NCBI RefSeq assembly: GCF_030409685.1
Contig: NZ_JAUFQJ010000004.1
Location: forward strand, 1-64,000
DNA: 64,000 bases
Reading direction: 5' to 3'
Source: Ferruginibacter paludis
Lineage (GTDB): Bacteria; Bacteroidota; Bacteroidia; Chitinophagales; Chitinophagaceae
Every line of letters begins with the position of its first letter. Within the stretch, counting starts at the first letter, position 1. The notes under the pieces were generated by a model. It had not been told where the DNA came from. It did not search any database and saw only the letters and a list, made by a program, of their open reading frames with translations. Positions 34,498-42,675 of this stretch are shown here, in pieces. The position numbers and the translations under genes are program-made.

Positions 34498-35934
34498 ATG
34501 ATTGCAAGCGAACAAAAATTATCTGTTATAGAAAAAGTAGGTTATAGCCTGGGCGACCTGGCTGCTAATTTGGTTTTTCAAACATTGGTAACCTGGATAT
34601 CTTATTACTACTTAAATATCTACGGTTTAAAACCCGAACATGCTTCTGCATTGACCCTTATTGTAGGCCTGGTGGCAGCTTTTGCTTTTAATCCAATGAT
34701 GGGTGCTATCGCCGACAGAACTGTTTCAAGATGGGGAAAATTCAGGCCCTGGATATTGTGGACCTCCGTACCACTGGGCGTGGTGGCATTGTTAGCCTTC
34801 CGCACGCCTCACTTTGAGCAGTACCAAAACAAAGTTATTTATGCAGTTGTTACTTATGCCCTGTTGCTGATGTTATATGCAGCAAACAACCTACCCTACT
34901 CTGCATTGAGCGGTGTAATTACAGGCGATATGAAAGAGCGTAACAGTATGTCTTCTTATCGTTTTGTTGCCGTAATGTTTGCGCAATTTTTTGTACAGGT
35001 TTTCATGTATAATTTTATTATTAAAGCGGGCGGTGGAACAGATGCAGAATCAATGAAGATTGGTATAGCCAAAGTAATGACGGTACTGGCCATCATCGGA
35101 ACCATCATGCTGATCATTTGTTTTTTAGCCACCAAAGAAAGGATTGTTCCAAAGCCGGAACAGAAGTCAAGTTTAAAAGAAGACTTATCCGATCTGTTTA
35201 AAAACAAACCCTGGATCATCATGCTAACGGTTACCACATTGGTGTTTGTCACGCTGGCAATGAAAGGTGGTTCTTATGTATATTATTTTGAGAACTATGT
35301 TGATAAAGCAGAGCTGACTTCCTTTTTAGAACCCTTTAAAAAATTCCTGCCCACGTTTGAAAACGATACCTCGTTAGGATTGGGCGTTTTTAACGGAGGC
35401 GGAATTTTAGTGGGATTGATTGGTATTATGCTGTCGCAGCAGTTTGCCAATAAATATGGCAAGCGAAATGTGTTTATGGCGTCGCTGTTTATCTCAACGC
35501 TGTTCATTATTTTATTTTACTTTTTTCAACCGAAGTCAATTGGGATAATTTTTGGAGCACAAATATTGCACGGATTTTTTTACGGTATCAGCACACCTAT
35601 ATTATGGACCATGATTGCTGATGTGGCTGACTTCAGTGAATGGAAAAATAACCGCAGGGCAACAGCCATTATTTTTTCTGCCATGATGGTAGGTTTAAAA
35701 GCCGGGTTAAGTATCGGCAGCTCATTGGTGTCGTGGATATTAGGTAAATATGATTATGTGGCTAACAGTACCAACGGACAAACAGCAACTGCCATCAACG
35801 GTACTAAAATGCTCATTAGTATTTTTCCGGCCATACCCTTTCTTTTAGCGATAGCCTTATTATTCTTTTACGAGATAAATAAAAAGATGGAAGTACAAAT
35901 AGAAGCTGATTTAAAAGAAAGAAGGACCCCATAA
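34498..35934 (+). CDS. GPH-family sugar:cation symporter
   Basis: A 478-residue MFS permease of the glycoside-pentoside-hexuronide group. It begins LSVIEKVGYSLGDLAANLVF, the group's N-terminal signature, has the AFNPMMGAIADRTVSRWGKF loop between helices 2 and 3 (with the RxGK-type Asp-Arg motif), and twelve membrane helices to about residue 465. Members import melibiose, xylosides, glucuronides or xylo-oligosaccharides with H+ or Na+. Here it sits 21 bp after GH10 and before GH43, so short xylo-oligosaccharides or (methyl)glucuronate are likely. Its TAA stop lies in a short TAACTTATAAC repeat. Confidence 0.93.
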   Translation: MIASEQKLSVIEKVGYSLGDLAANLVFQTLVTWISYYYLNIYGLKPEHASALTLIVGLVAAFAFNPMMGAIADRTVSRWGKFRPWILWTSVPLGVVALLAFRTPHFEQYQNKVIYAVVTYALLLMLYAANNLPYSALSGVITGDMKERNSMSSYRFVAVMFAQFFVQVFMYNFIIKAGGGTDAESMKIGIAKVMTVLAIIGTIMLIICFLATKERIVPKPEQKSSLKEDLSDLFKNKPWIIMLTVTTLVFVTLAMKGGSYVYYFENYVDKAELTSFLEPFKKFLPTFENDTSLGLGVFNGGGILVGLIGIMLSQQFANKYGKRNVFMASLFISTLFIILFYFFQPKSIGIIFGAQILHGFFYGISTPILWTMIADVADFSEWKNNRRATAIIFSAMMVGLKAGLSIGSSLVSWILGKYDYVANSTNGQTATAINGTKMLISIFPAIPFLLAIALLFFYEINKKMEVQIEADLKERRTP

Positions 35935-35978
35935 CTCATAACTTATAACTCGTAACTTATAACTTATAACTCATAACT
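35932..35978 (+). repeat. TAACT(C/T)ATAAC tandem repeat
   Basis: About five imperfect copies of a 7-9 base unit start at the TAA stop of the symporter and end just before the GH43 ATG. It is the same family as the reverse complement of 6703-6730. Confidence 0.6.
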
Positions 35979-35984
35979 GTAAAC

Positions 35985-37022
35985 ATGCCAGAAGATAATA
36001 TCACTCAGATTGATTTTGACGATTTAAACAAACGGGCCATTTCGCAGCCGCTCGTAAAACATATTTACACTGCTGATCCATCGGCACATGTATTCAACGG
36101 AAAAATTTACATCTATCCGTCGCATGATATCGATGCCGGCGATGCATTTGATGACCTGGGCAGTCATTTTGCCATGGAAGATTACCACATCCTTTCCATG
36201 GATAGTCCGCAAAGCGAAGCAGTTGATAATGGCCTGGCCCTGCATGTGAAAGATGTGCCCTGGGCAGCAAAACAAATGTGGGCGCCGGATGCAGCAGAAA
36301 AAGATGGCAGGTATTATTTGTTTTTTCCTGCCAAGGCACATGATGGCATTTTCAGGATTGGTGTTGCTACAAGCACTTCCCCAGTCGGCCCTTTTACGCC
36401 AGAGCCCGAAGCCATCAATGGAAGTTTTTCCATCGACCCTGCGGTGTTTAAAGATGAGGACGGCAGCTACTACCTATACTTTGGCGGCATTTGGGGTGGA
36501 CAGCTGCAACGCTGGCGCACCGGCCAGTTTAACGGCGAACAACCGGATAGCCCGGTTGCCTTTTTACCCGCAGATGATGAGCCTGCGCTGTGTGCCAAAG
36601 TAGCCAGGCTAACCGGCGATTTATTGGAATTTGCCGAAGCTCCGAAAGATGTGTTGATAGTGGATGAACAGGGTAACCCTTTATTAAACGGCGATAATGA
36701 CCGGCGCTTTTTTGAAGGCTCCTGGATGCACAAATACAATGGCAAATATTATTTTTCGTACTCTACCGGGGATACGCATTTTTTGTGTTATGGAATTGGC
36801 GACAGCCCTTATGGGCCATTTACTTACGCCGGGAAAATTTTAGAACCGGTGGTTGGGTGGACATCTCATCATTCCATTTGTGAGTTCAACGGCAAGTGGT
36901 ATTTATTTTACCACGACAGTAGTTTAAGCAAAGGCATCACTCATTTGCGTTGTGTAAAGGTTACTGAAATTACTTACGATACCGATGGACGGATACAGAC
37001 CATTAATCCATACAACGCTTAG
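35985..37022 (+). CDS. Glycoside hydrolase GH43 (beta-xylosidase/arabinofuranosidase type)
   Basis: A 345-residue five-bladed propeller. The three acidic residues are visible: the base Asp in IYTADPSAHVF, the pKa-setting Asp in FSIDPAVF, and the acid Glu in FFEGSWMHKY. There is no signal peptide, so it should act in the cytoplasm on xylo-oligosaccharides or arabinosyl stubs brought in by the adjacent GPH symporter. The GH43 subfamily, and therefore the choice of xylose or arabinose, cannot be settled by eye. It continues the plus-strand series 50 bp after the symporter. Confidence 0.92.
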   Translation: MPEDNITQIDFDDLNKRAISQPLVKHIYTADPSAHVFNGKIYIYPSHDIDAGDAFDDLGSHFAMEDYHILSMDSPQSEAVDNGLALHVKDVPWAAKQMWAPDAAEKDGRYYLFFPAKAHDGIFRIGVATSTSPVGPFTPEPEAINGSFSIDPAVFKDEDGSYYLYFGGIWGGQLQRWRTGQFNGEQPDSPVAFLPADDEPALCAKVARLTGDLLEFAEAPKDVLIVDEQGNPLLNGDNDRRFFEGSWMHKYNGKYYFSYSTGDTHFLCYGIGDSPYGPFTYAGKILEPVVGWTSHHSICEFNGKWYLFYHDSSLSKGITHLRCVKVTEITYDTDGRIQTINPYNA

Positions 37023-37088
37023 ACTTGCTGTAAGTAAACAACTGACTCTTCTTCTTAAATAAAAAGATGCACTTATTAAATACCTACA

Positions 37089-38174
37089 ATGAAAAAAGTA
37101 TTCCTAGCCCTGTTGCTGTTAAATGTGCTTATCGCAACTGCCCAACAATTTCCGTCGGTAACAATCCCCGGCTCTGAAGTAAGAAAGATTACTTCCACCA
37201 TTGTCAATGGCCAGGAATATGAATTGCATGTTTTACTCCCTGCCGGTTATTATACCAGCACAAAAAAATACCCGGTGGTATACCTGATGGATTCACAATG
37301 GGATTTCCCCGTGGTGAAATCTATCTACGGCCAGCAATATTTTGATGGCTTTATTCCGGAGCTGATTTTGGTGGGTGTTACCTGGGGCGGCGTTCACCCC
37401 AACCCCGATAGCCTTCGGGCAAGGGATTATACGCCAACCGGTGAAGCGAGATTGCCCCAAAGCGGTGGTGCGGATCACTTTCTTGATTTTATGAAGCAGG
37501 AATTGTTTCCTTTTGTTGAAACCAATTATAAAGCAGACGCCGGTAACCGGATTTTGATGGGCTGCTCGCTGGGGGGACTGTTTACAATGTACACCTTATT
37601 CACCCATACGGATATGTTTACCGGTTATGCCGCAGCAAGCCCTGCCGTTGCCTGGGATAATGAAGTATTGTACCGCTTTGAAAAAACTTTTGCTGAAAAG
37701 AAATTAGCCAAACTAGTTCGTGTGTATATGACCGTTGGTGATGTAGAAATGGGAAGACCTATGTTTGAAAAATTTGCCGGCGACCTGGCAAAGCATCACT
37801 ACAGCAATGTACAGCTTCATTCAAAAGTGCTGGAAAACACCGGCCACTCGGGCACCAAAAGCGAAACCTACTCAAGAGGTTTACAATACATTTTTGAAAG
37901 AGCAAGGCTACAACTCAGCGCCGAAGAGCTGAATAAATATACCGGTACGTTTCAATCTTCCAAAGGAGAAAAAGTTGTATTGAAGCATGAAGGCAACCAA
38001 TTGTACTTACTTGCTGGTCCGAAAATTAAATTGCTATTGTATGCCAATACCAAAACTCATTTTTATGCTACGCATGAATTTTTTAATGTGCATTTTAAAT
38101 TTATAAATGATAAGGTTGAAGCATTTGATTTGGTTCGCTATAGCGGGACACAGACTTTTAATAAATTAAAATAA
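37089..38174 (+). CDS. Secreted CE1-like esterase with DUF3471-type tail
   Basis: A 361-residue protein with a signal peptide (MKKVFLALLLLNVLIATAQ). An alpha/beta-hydrolase domain (about 25-265) has the nucleophile elbow GCSLGGLF near residue 158, VVYLMDSQWDF, and a His in NTGHSGTKSE. This is the esterase-D/CE1 pattern of feruloyl and acetyl esterases. A small beta-rich tail (about 270-361; LNKYTGTFQSSKGEKVVL) resembles the DUF3471/lipocalin-like extension. It probably removes aromatic or acetyl esters from xylan in the periplasm. Substrate is inferred from the neighbours. Confidence 0.86.
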   Translation: MKKVFLALLLLNVLIATAQQFPSVTIPGSEVRKITSTIVNGQEYELHVLLPAGYYTSTKKYPVVYLMDSQWDFPVVKSIYGQQYFDGFIPELILVGVTWGGVHPNPDSLRARDYTPTGEARLPQSGGADHFLDFMKQELFPFVETNYKADAGNRILMGCSLGGLFTMYTLFTHTDMFTGYAAASPAVAWDNEVLYRFEKTFAEKKLAKLVRVYMTVGDVEMGRPMFEKFAGDLAKHHYSNVQLHSKVLENTGHSGTKSETYSRGLQYIFERARLQLSAEELNKYTGTFQSSKGEKVVLKHEGNQLYLLAGPKIKLLLYANTKTHFYATHEFFNVHFKFINDKVEAFDLVRYSGTQTFNKLK

Positions 38175-38208
38175 GCGCTTTTCGCTCATCATTGGCGCTC
38201 AAATAAAA

Positions 38209-40158
38209 ATGCGTATGAAAGGAGTATTGGTTGTAGGATTGTTACTTGCTCAGTTGCTGATTGTTGAAACCTCAGCAAGCCAGGTAGTATTACCGCAACT
38301 GATACGGGACAGTATGGTATTGCAACGGGATGCTAACATCAATGTATGGGGATGGGCATCGAAAGCAGAAAAAGTAACCATTGCTTTCAATAAAAAAACC
38401 TTTAAAACAACAACAGGTGCAGATGGTAAATGGAAAATTGTACTGCCTGCAACGAAGGCTGGTGGCCCTTATACAATGATCATCTCCGGAAAAAATAAAA
38501 TTGCATTGAATAATATTTTAATCGGTGATGTCTGGTTTTGTAGCGGCCAGTCAAACATGGTGCACCAGTTAAACATTCATGATGTGCGCTATGCGGATGA
38601 AATTGCCAAGGCAAATTTTTCGGAGGTAAGACAATTCCTCATTCCCACCCTTACCAGCCTGCAAGGAACGAAAGACAAACTGCCAACTGGTTTTTGGAAT
38701 GCAGCAGTCGGTGAAGCTGTAAGGCCTTTTTCCGCAGTCGCCTATTTTTTCGCGAAGCAATTGTATCAAAAATATCATGTACCTATCGGCATCATCAATG
38801 CAAGTGTTGGCGGCACGCCCATTGAAGCATGGACCAGTGAAGAAGGACTCAAAGATTTTCCGGCACTCATCAGCACCATTCAAAAAAATAAAGACACAGG
38901 CTATATCAACAGCCAGGCAAGAATTGCGTTGGCAGCGAATGTGAGCAGACAAAATGCAACCGTGCTAGACAGAGGTTTAACCGGACCACTGCCCTGGTGC
39001 GACATCAACTATATCCCCAAAGGGTGGCAAACCATTGCCGTACCCGGCTATTGGGAAGACCAGGGCATCAGCAACCTGGACGGTGTTGTTTGGTACAGAA
39101 AGGAAATTGACGTGCCGGCATCGATGGTGGGTAAACCGGCCAAAGTCTTTTTGGGCAGAATTGTGGATGCAGACGTTTTGTATATCAATGGAAAACAAGT
39201 TGGTGCTACCACCTACCTATATCCGCAGAGAAGATACCCCATACCTTCAGACCTGTTGAAGACAGGAAAAAATATTGTTGTGGTAAAAGTGACTAATAAC
39301 GCTGGCAAGGGCGGTTTTGTGAGTGGCAAACCCTATTGTTTGTTTACGGGAAACGACACCATAGATCTAAAAGGTTACTGGCAGTATAAAGTGGGTGAAG
39401 TGTTTGCCCCACAAAAAGGCAGCGTTGGCAACAGTGCTATCAGTTTACAAAATCAACCAGCAGCTTTATACAACGCGATGGTGGCTCCCGTTATCAATTA
39501 CACCATAAAAGGATTTTTATGGTACCAGGGAGAAAGCAATACAAACAATGCTTCCGGCTATACGCAACTACAGCCGGCACAAATTGCGGACTGGCGCAGT
39601 AAATGGCAGCAGGCTAATCTGCCCTTTCTGTGGGTACAGTTACCCAATTTCATGGATGCTAATTATCTTCCCTCAGAAAGCCAGTGGGCGGAGTTGAGAG
39701 AGGCACAATTAAAATCGTTGTCTTTGTCCAATACCGGGATGGCGGTTGCCATTGACCTGGGTGAATGGAACGACATACATCCCGACAATAAAAAAGACGT
39801 GGGCGAACGACTGGCACTGGTTGCCAGAAAAGTGGCGTACGGAGAAGATATAGTTTATTCAGGTCCGCTTTTTCAATCTGCTTCCATTGATGGAAATAAG
39901 ATCACCATTTCATTTACCAACACCGGTGCCGGTCTTGTAAGTAAGGGTGGAGAACCGTTGAGTGAATTTGCCATTGCAGGCGCCGATAAAAAATTTGTTT
40001 GGGCAAGTGCCGTCATTAAAGGCGACAAAGTAATTGTGTGGAATGATTCTGTCACAGCTCCTTTGTATGTCCGGTATGCCTGGGCCGACAACCCGGTTAA
40101 TCCAAACCTGTATAACAAAGAAGGTCTAACTGCATCGCCATTCAGAACAGATCAATAA
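38209..40158 (+). CDS. Sialate-O-acetylesterase-like acetylxylan esterase
   Basis: A 649-residue secreted SGNH/SASA-family esterase. The signal peptide ends near ETSASQ. The nucleophile Ser lies in FCSGQSNMVHQL, block II in INASVGGTPIEAW, the block III-like FLWYQGESNTNNASG, and the Asp-x-x-His in WNDIHPDNKKD. An inserted jelly-roll-like beta domain (about 265-400; GYWEDQGISNLDGVVWYRKE) splits the catalytic domain, as in long SASA-family proteins. In xylan loci these remove acetyl groups. It is periplasmic or outer-surface, with no lipobox seen. The later Met at residue 3 could be the start. Confidence 0.9.
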   Translation: MRMKGVLVVGLLLAQLLIVETSASQVVLPQLIRDSMVLQRDANINVWGWASKAEKVTIAFNKKTFKTTTGADGKWKIVLPATKAGGPYTMIISGKNKIALNNILIGDVWFCSGQSNMVHQLNIHDVRYADEIAKANFSEVRQFLIPTLTSLQGTKDKLPTGFWNAAVGEAVRPFSAVAYFFAKQLYQKYHVPIGIINASVGGTPIEAWTSEEGLKDFPALISTIQKNKDTGYINSQARIALAANVSRQNATVLDRGLTGPLPWCDINYIPKGWQTIAVPGYWEDQGISNLDGVVWYRKEIDVPASMVGKPAKVFLGRIVDADVLYINGKQVGATTYLYPQRRYPIPSDLLKTGKNIVVVKVTNNAGKGGFVSGKPYCLFTGNDTIDLKGYWQYKVGEVFAPQKGSVGNSAISLQNQPAALYNAMVAPVINYTIKGFLWYQGESNTNNASGYTQLQPAQIADWRSKWQQANLPFLWVQLPNFMDANYLPSESQWAELREAQLKSLSLSNTGMAVAIDLGEWNDIHPDNKKDVGERLALVARKVAYGEDIVYSGPLFQSASIDGNKITISFTNTGAGLVSKGGEPLSEFAIAGADKKFVWASAVIKGDKVIVWNDSVTAPLYVRYAWADNPVNPNLYNKEGLTASPFRTDQ

Positions 40159-40196
40159 AAACTTTTTTTTCTAAATCTTGAAAAAACGGCTGCTGT

Positions 40197-41738
40197 ATGA
40201 AAAAATATCTGATACTATTTTTGTCCATTTGCATAACGACTGCAATAAATGCACAAACTACCACCATTGATAGCAGTAAGTATCCCCGACTGAACAGCTT
40301 TACTGCCCAGCAGGACCATGCGCTCATGATGAAGCAACTGGGTATTACTGCTTTGAGGCCCGGCCCGAGTGGCAACCCTGCAGACGCCAATCATGCCAAC
40401 GAAGATGAGTCGCTCGCCAATCCTTGTCCGTTGCTGCCAGATGCCTTAACAACTAAAAAAGGTAAAAAGGTAACCACGGCAGATCAATGGTGGAAGGAAA
40501 GACGCCCCGAGATTGCTGCAGATTTTGAAACAGCAATGTATGGAAAGATACCGGCCAAAACCCCTCAGGTAACCTGGACCGCAAAGATTACCGACTACGA
40601 ATTTGTTGGCCGTACACCTGTTATTGCAAAGCAACTGATAGGCCACGTTGATAACAGCGACTATCCGCTAATTGATGTCAACATCAACATGGTACTGGTG
40701 CTGCCAATGAATGTAAAAGGTCCGGTTCCGGTACTGATGATGTTTGGCTTTCCTGCATTGCCTTCGCCTGCGCAGCCCTCTCCGGCCGATATGGAAAAAC
40801 TGAACGCTACATTTAAAGAGCTGATGATAAAACAGAACCCGGAATTAAAATCGGTGTTTGATCGCTACCCTGCTTACTCACCCGTTACCCGGTTGGCAGG
40901 CCCTAATTTTTTTGCGCCACCTCCCACTGATCCTTCACCAACAGAACAATTGCTGGCAGCAGGCTGGGGTTATTGTGTACTGGAACCCAACAGCGTGCAG
41001 GCCGACAATGGTGCAGGCCTTACAAGAGGGATCATTGGCCTGGTAAATAAAGGTCAACCACGCAAGCCGGATGACTGGGGCGCTTTGAGAGCCTGGGGCT
41101 GGGGCGCCTCCAGGGCATTGGATTATTTTGAAACAGACAGCCTGATCAATACAAAAAAAGTCGGCATAGAAGGTGTGTCCCGTTATGGTAAAGCAGCTTT
41201 GGTAACCATGGCATTTGATCAGCGTTTTGCGGTGGTGCTGGTAGGCTCTTCCGGAAAAGGTGGCGCTACTCTACACCGCCGCACATTTGGCGAAGCTGTT
41301 GAAAGTCTTGCCGGCAGTGGCGAATATCACTGGATGGCGGGTAACTATTTAAAATATGCAACAGCAGCATCTTCCTTCGGCAGCAAAACAGGTTGCGACC
41401 TTCCGGTGGATTCGCATGAACTGATTGCATTGTGTGCACCAAGACCCACTTTTATCAGTTACGGCATTCCTGAAAAAGGCGATGCTAAATGGCTGGATCA
41501 AATGGGCAGTTATAAAGCTACTATTGCAGCAGGTACCGTTTTTAAACTGCTCGGTGCAAAAGACCTTGGTGTGAGCAATGATTACAACACAGAAAAAATG
41601 CCACCGGTATTGACTGGTTTGCTGGATGGCCAACTGGCCTGGCGGCAGCATGATGGCGGGCATACGGATGCTCCCAATTTTTCCACTTTTATTCCCTGGG
41701 CGAATAGGGAATTGAAGTATGAAAAAGTGGCAAAGTAA
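40197..41738 (+). CDS. Glucuronoyl esterase, CE15
   Basis: A 513-residue secreted enzyme (signal MKKYLILFLSICITTAINAQ). The CE15 nucleophile motif GVSRYGKAALVTMAFDQRF, the region GGATLHRRTFGEAVESL, the pair CAPRPTFISYG and the catalytic His in QHDGGHTDAPNF are all present. CE15 enzymes cleave ester bonds between glucuronate on xylan and lignin alcohols, freeing hemicellulose from lignin. Its position at the end of the GH67-GH10-esterase series supports glucuronoxylan as the target. It is followed by convergent genes on the minus strand. Confidence 0.95.
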   Translation: MKKYLILFLSICITTAINAQTTTIDSSKYPRLNSFTAQQDHALMMKQLGITALRPGPSGNPADANHANEDESLANPCPLLPDALTTKKGKKVTTADQWWKERRPEIAADFETAMYGKIPAKTPQVTWTAKITDYEFVGRTPVIAKQLIGHVDNSDYPLIDVNINMVLVLPMNVKGPVPVLMMFGFPALPSPAQPSPADMEKLNATFKELMIKQNPELKSVFDRYPAYSPVTRLAGPNFFAPPPTDPSPTEQLLAAGWGYCVLEPNSVQADNGAGLTRGIIGLVNKGQPRKPDDWGALRAWGWGASRALDYFETDSLINTKKVGIEGVSRYGKAALVTMAFDQRFAVVLVGSSGKGGATLHRRTFGEAVESLAGSGEYHWMAGNYLKYATAASSFGSKTGCDLPVDSHELIALCAPRPTFISYGIPEKGDAKWLDQMGSYKATIAAGTVFKLLGAKDLGVSNDYNTEKMPPVLTGLLDGQLAWRQHDGGHTDAPNFSTFIPWANRELKYEKVAK

Positions 41739-41837
41739 TGGCCTTGTATTTGGTGAAGTTTTAGGGTCGCAGCATACCCTAATCTATTGGCGAGCAATCC
41801 CATTTTACCAAATGTTGCTCTTTTCGCCAGAGTGACT

Positions 41838-42352
41838 TTAATCGTACTGCTTAAATCCTATTCTATTTCGCGGACTTGGCTTTGCATCTTTTTCTATTAA
41901 TTCCTTGAGTACGGCAAAAATATTTTCAATATCCTTACTGTTTCCCTTTACTTCTTTCTCCAACTTAGCAAGTTGTAACAAAATTTCTTTGTGGGTGAGT
42001 GCATATTCTCTGACTTTTACAAAAACCCTAACCACTCTTATATTTACTTCTATCGCCGTCTTGCTATTTAAAATACATGATAGCATTGTTACCCCTTGTT
42101 CTGTAAAACAAAACGGTGCTGCACCTCCAAAATAACTTTTTGATGGTATCACATTTTGTGACACCATGCCGTCTATTTCTTTACCCGTCATTTCAAACAT
42201 AAAATCCTTCGGAAATCGGTCCATGTTTCTTTTAACAGCCTGCTTTAATACCCTGGTCTTTATTCCATACAGTTCGGCCAGGTCTCTGTCAAGCATTATT
42301 TTTCTCCCCTAACTACATAAATACGGTTCAATATTTTTTGCTCAATTACCAA
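41838..42352 (-). pseudogene. ORF6N-domain protein with an N-terminal frameshift
   Basis: From ATG 42296 a 152-residue frame reads LDRDLAELYGIKTRVLKQAV and FCFTEQGVTMLSCILNSKTA, an ORF6N DNA-binding domain found in phage and accessory proteins, with a Lys/Glu coiled tail. The expected family start (IYVVRGEKIML) is present, but one base out of frame: upstream codons read ALVIEQKILNRIYVVRGEK and need one more A in the run at 42297-42303 to join. A stop (TAG) sits in frame just ahead of the ATG. The best start of the ancestral frame is TTG 42352. This is a real shift, a sequencing slip in the A run, or a gene now started at the internal ATG. Confidence 0.7.
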
Positions 42353-42675
42353 TGCCTGCAATTCGTTCTTGCCATCGTCATTGATTTATCTACAAAATTA
42401 AAGTTTTAAAAAATGGTATCACAAATTGCGACCCCTCAATTCAGAGTGATTGATCTGCTGTAGTGATCGTAGAGAACTTAGCTCATATAAGGCAGGTGGA
42501 GGATTCAATCCACGCCAAATAAAAGTCTCGCTGTTTAAAATCACACAAAGAAAAATAAAAGGAGTGTTCACGACGACCAGCATCGGGTTGCGCAATATCA
42601 CGTTATGAAAATACCCGCTGAAAAACAGCGGGTATTAACAAACATCATCGTGTACATGCAACAATATGCAATCAA
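42353..42675. other. Intergenic, with terminator of the first SusCD operon
   Basis: No gene is seen. The right part holds the terminator hairpin of the minus-strand operon (42610-42636). The left part includes gattgatctgctgtagtgat-like text with no recognised function. Confidence 0.45.
42610..42636 (-). terminator. Terminator of the first SusCD operon
   Basis: A perfect 11-bp stem (aatacccgctg / cagcgggtatt) with a 5-base A loop, 40 bases after the stop at 42676 on the minus strand, followed by TTTT after one intervening base pair. Confidence 0.75.
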
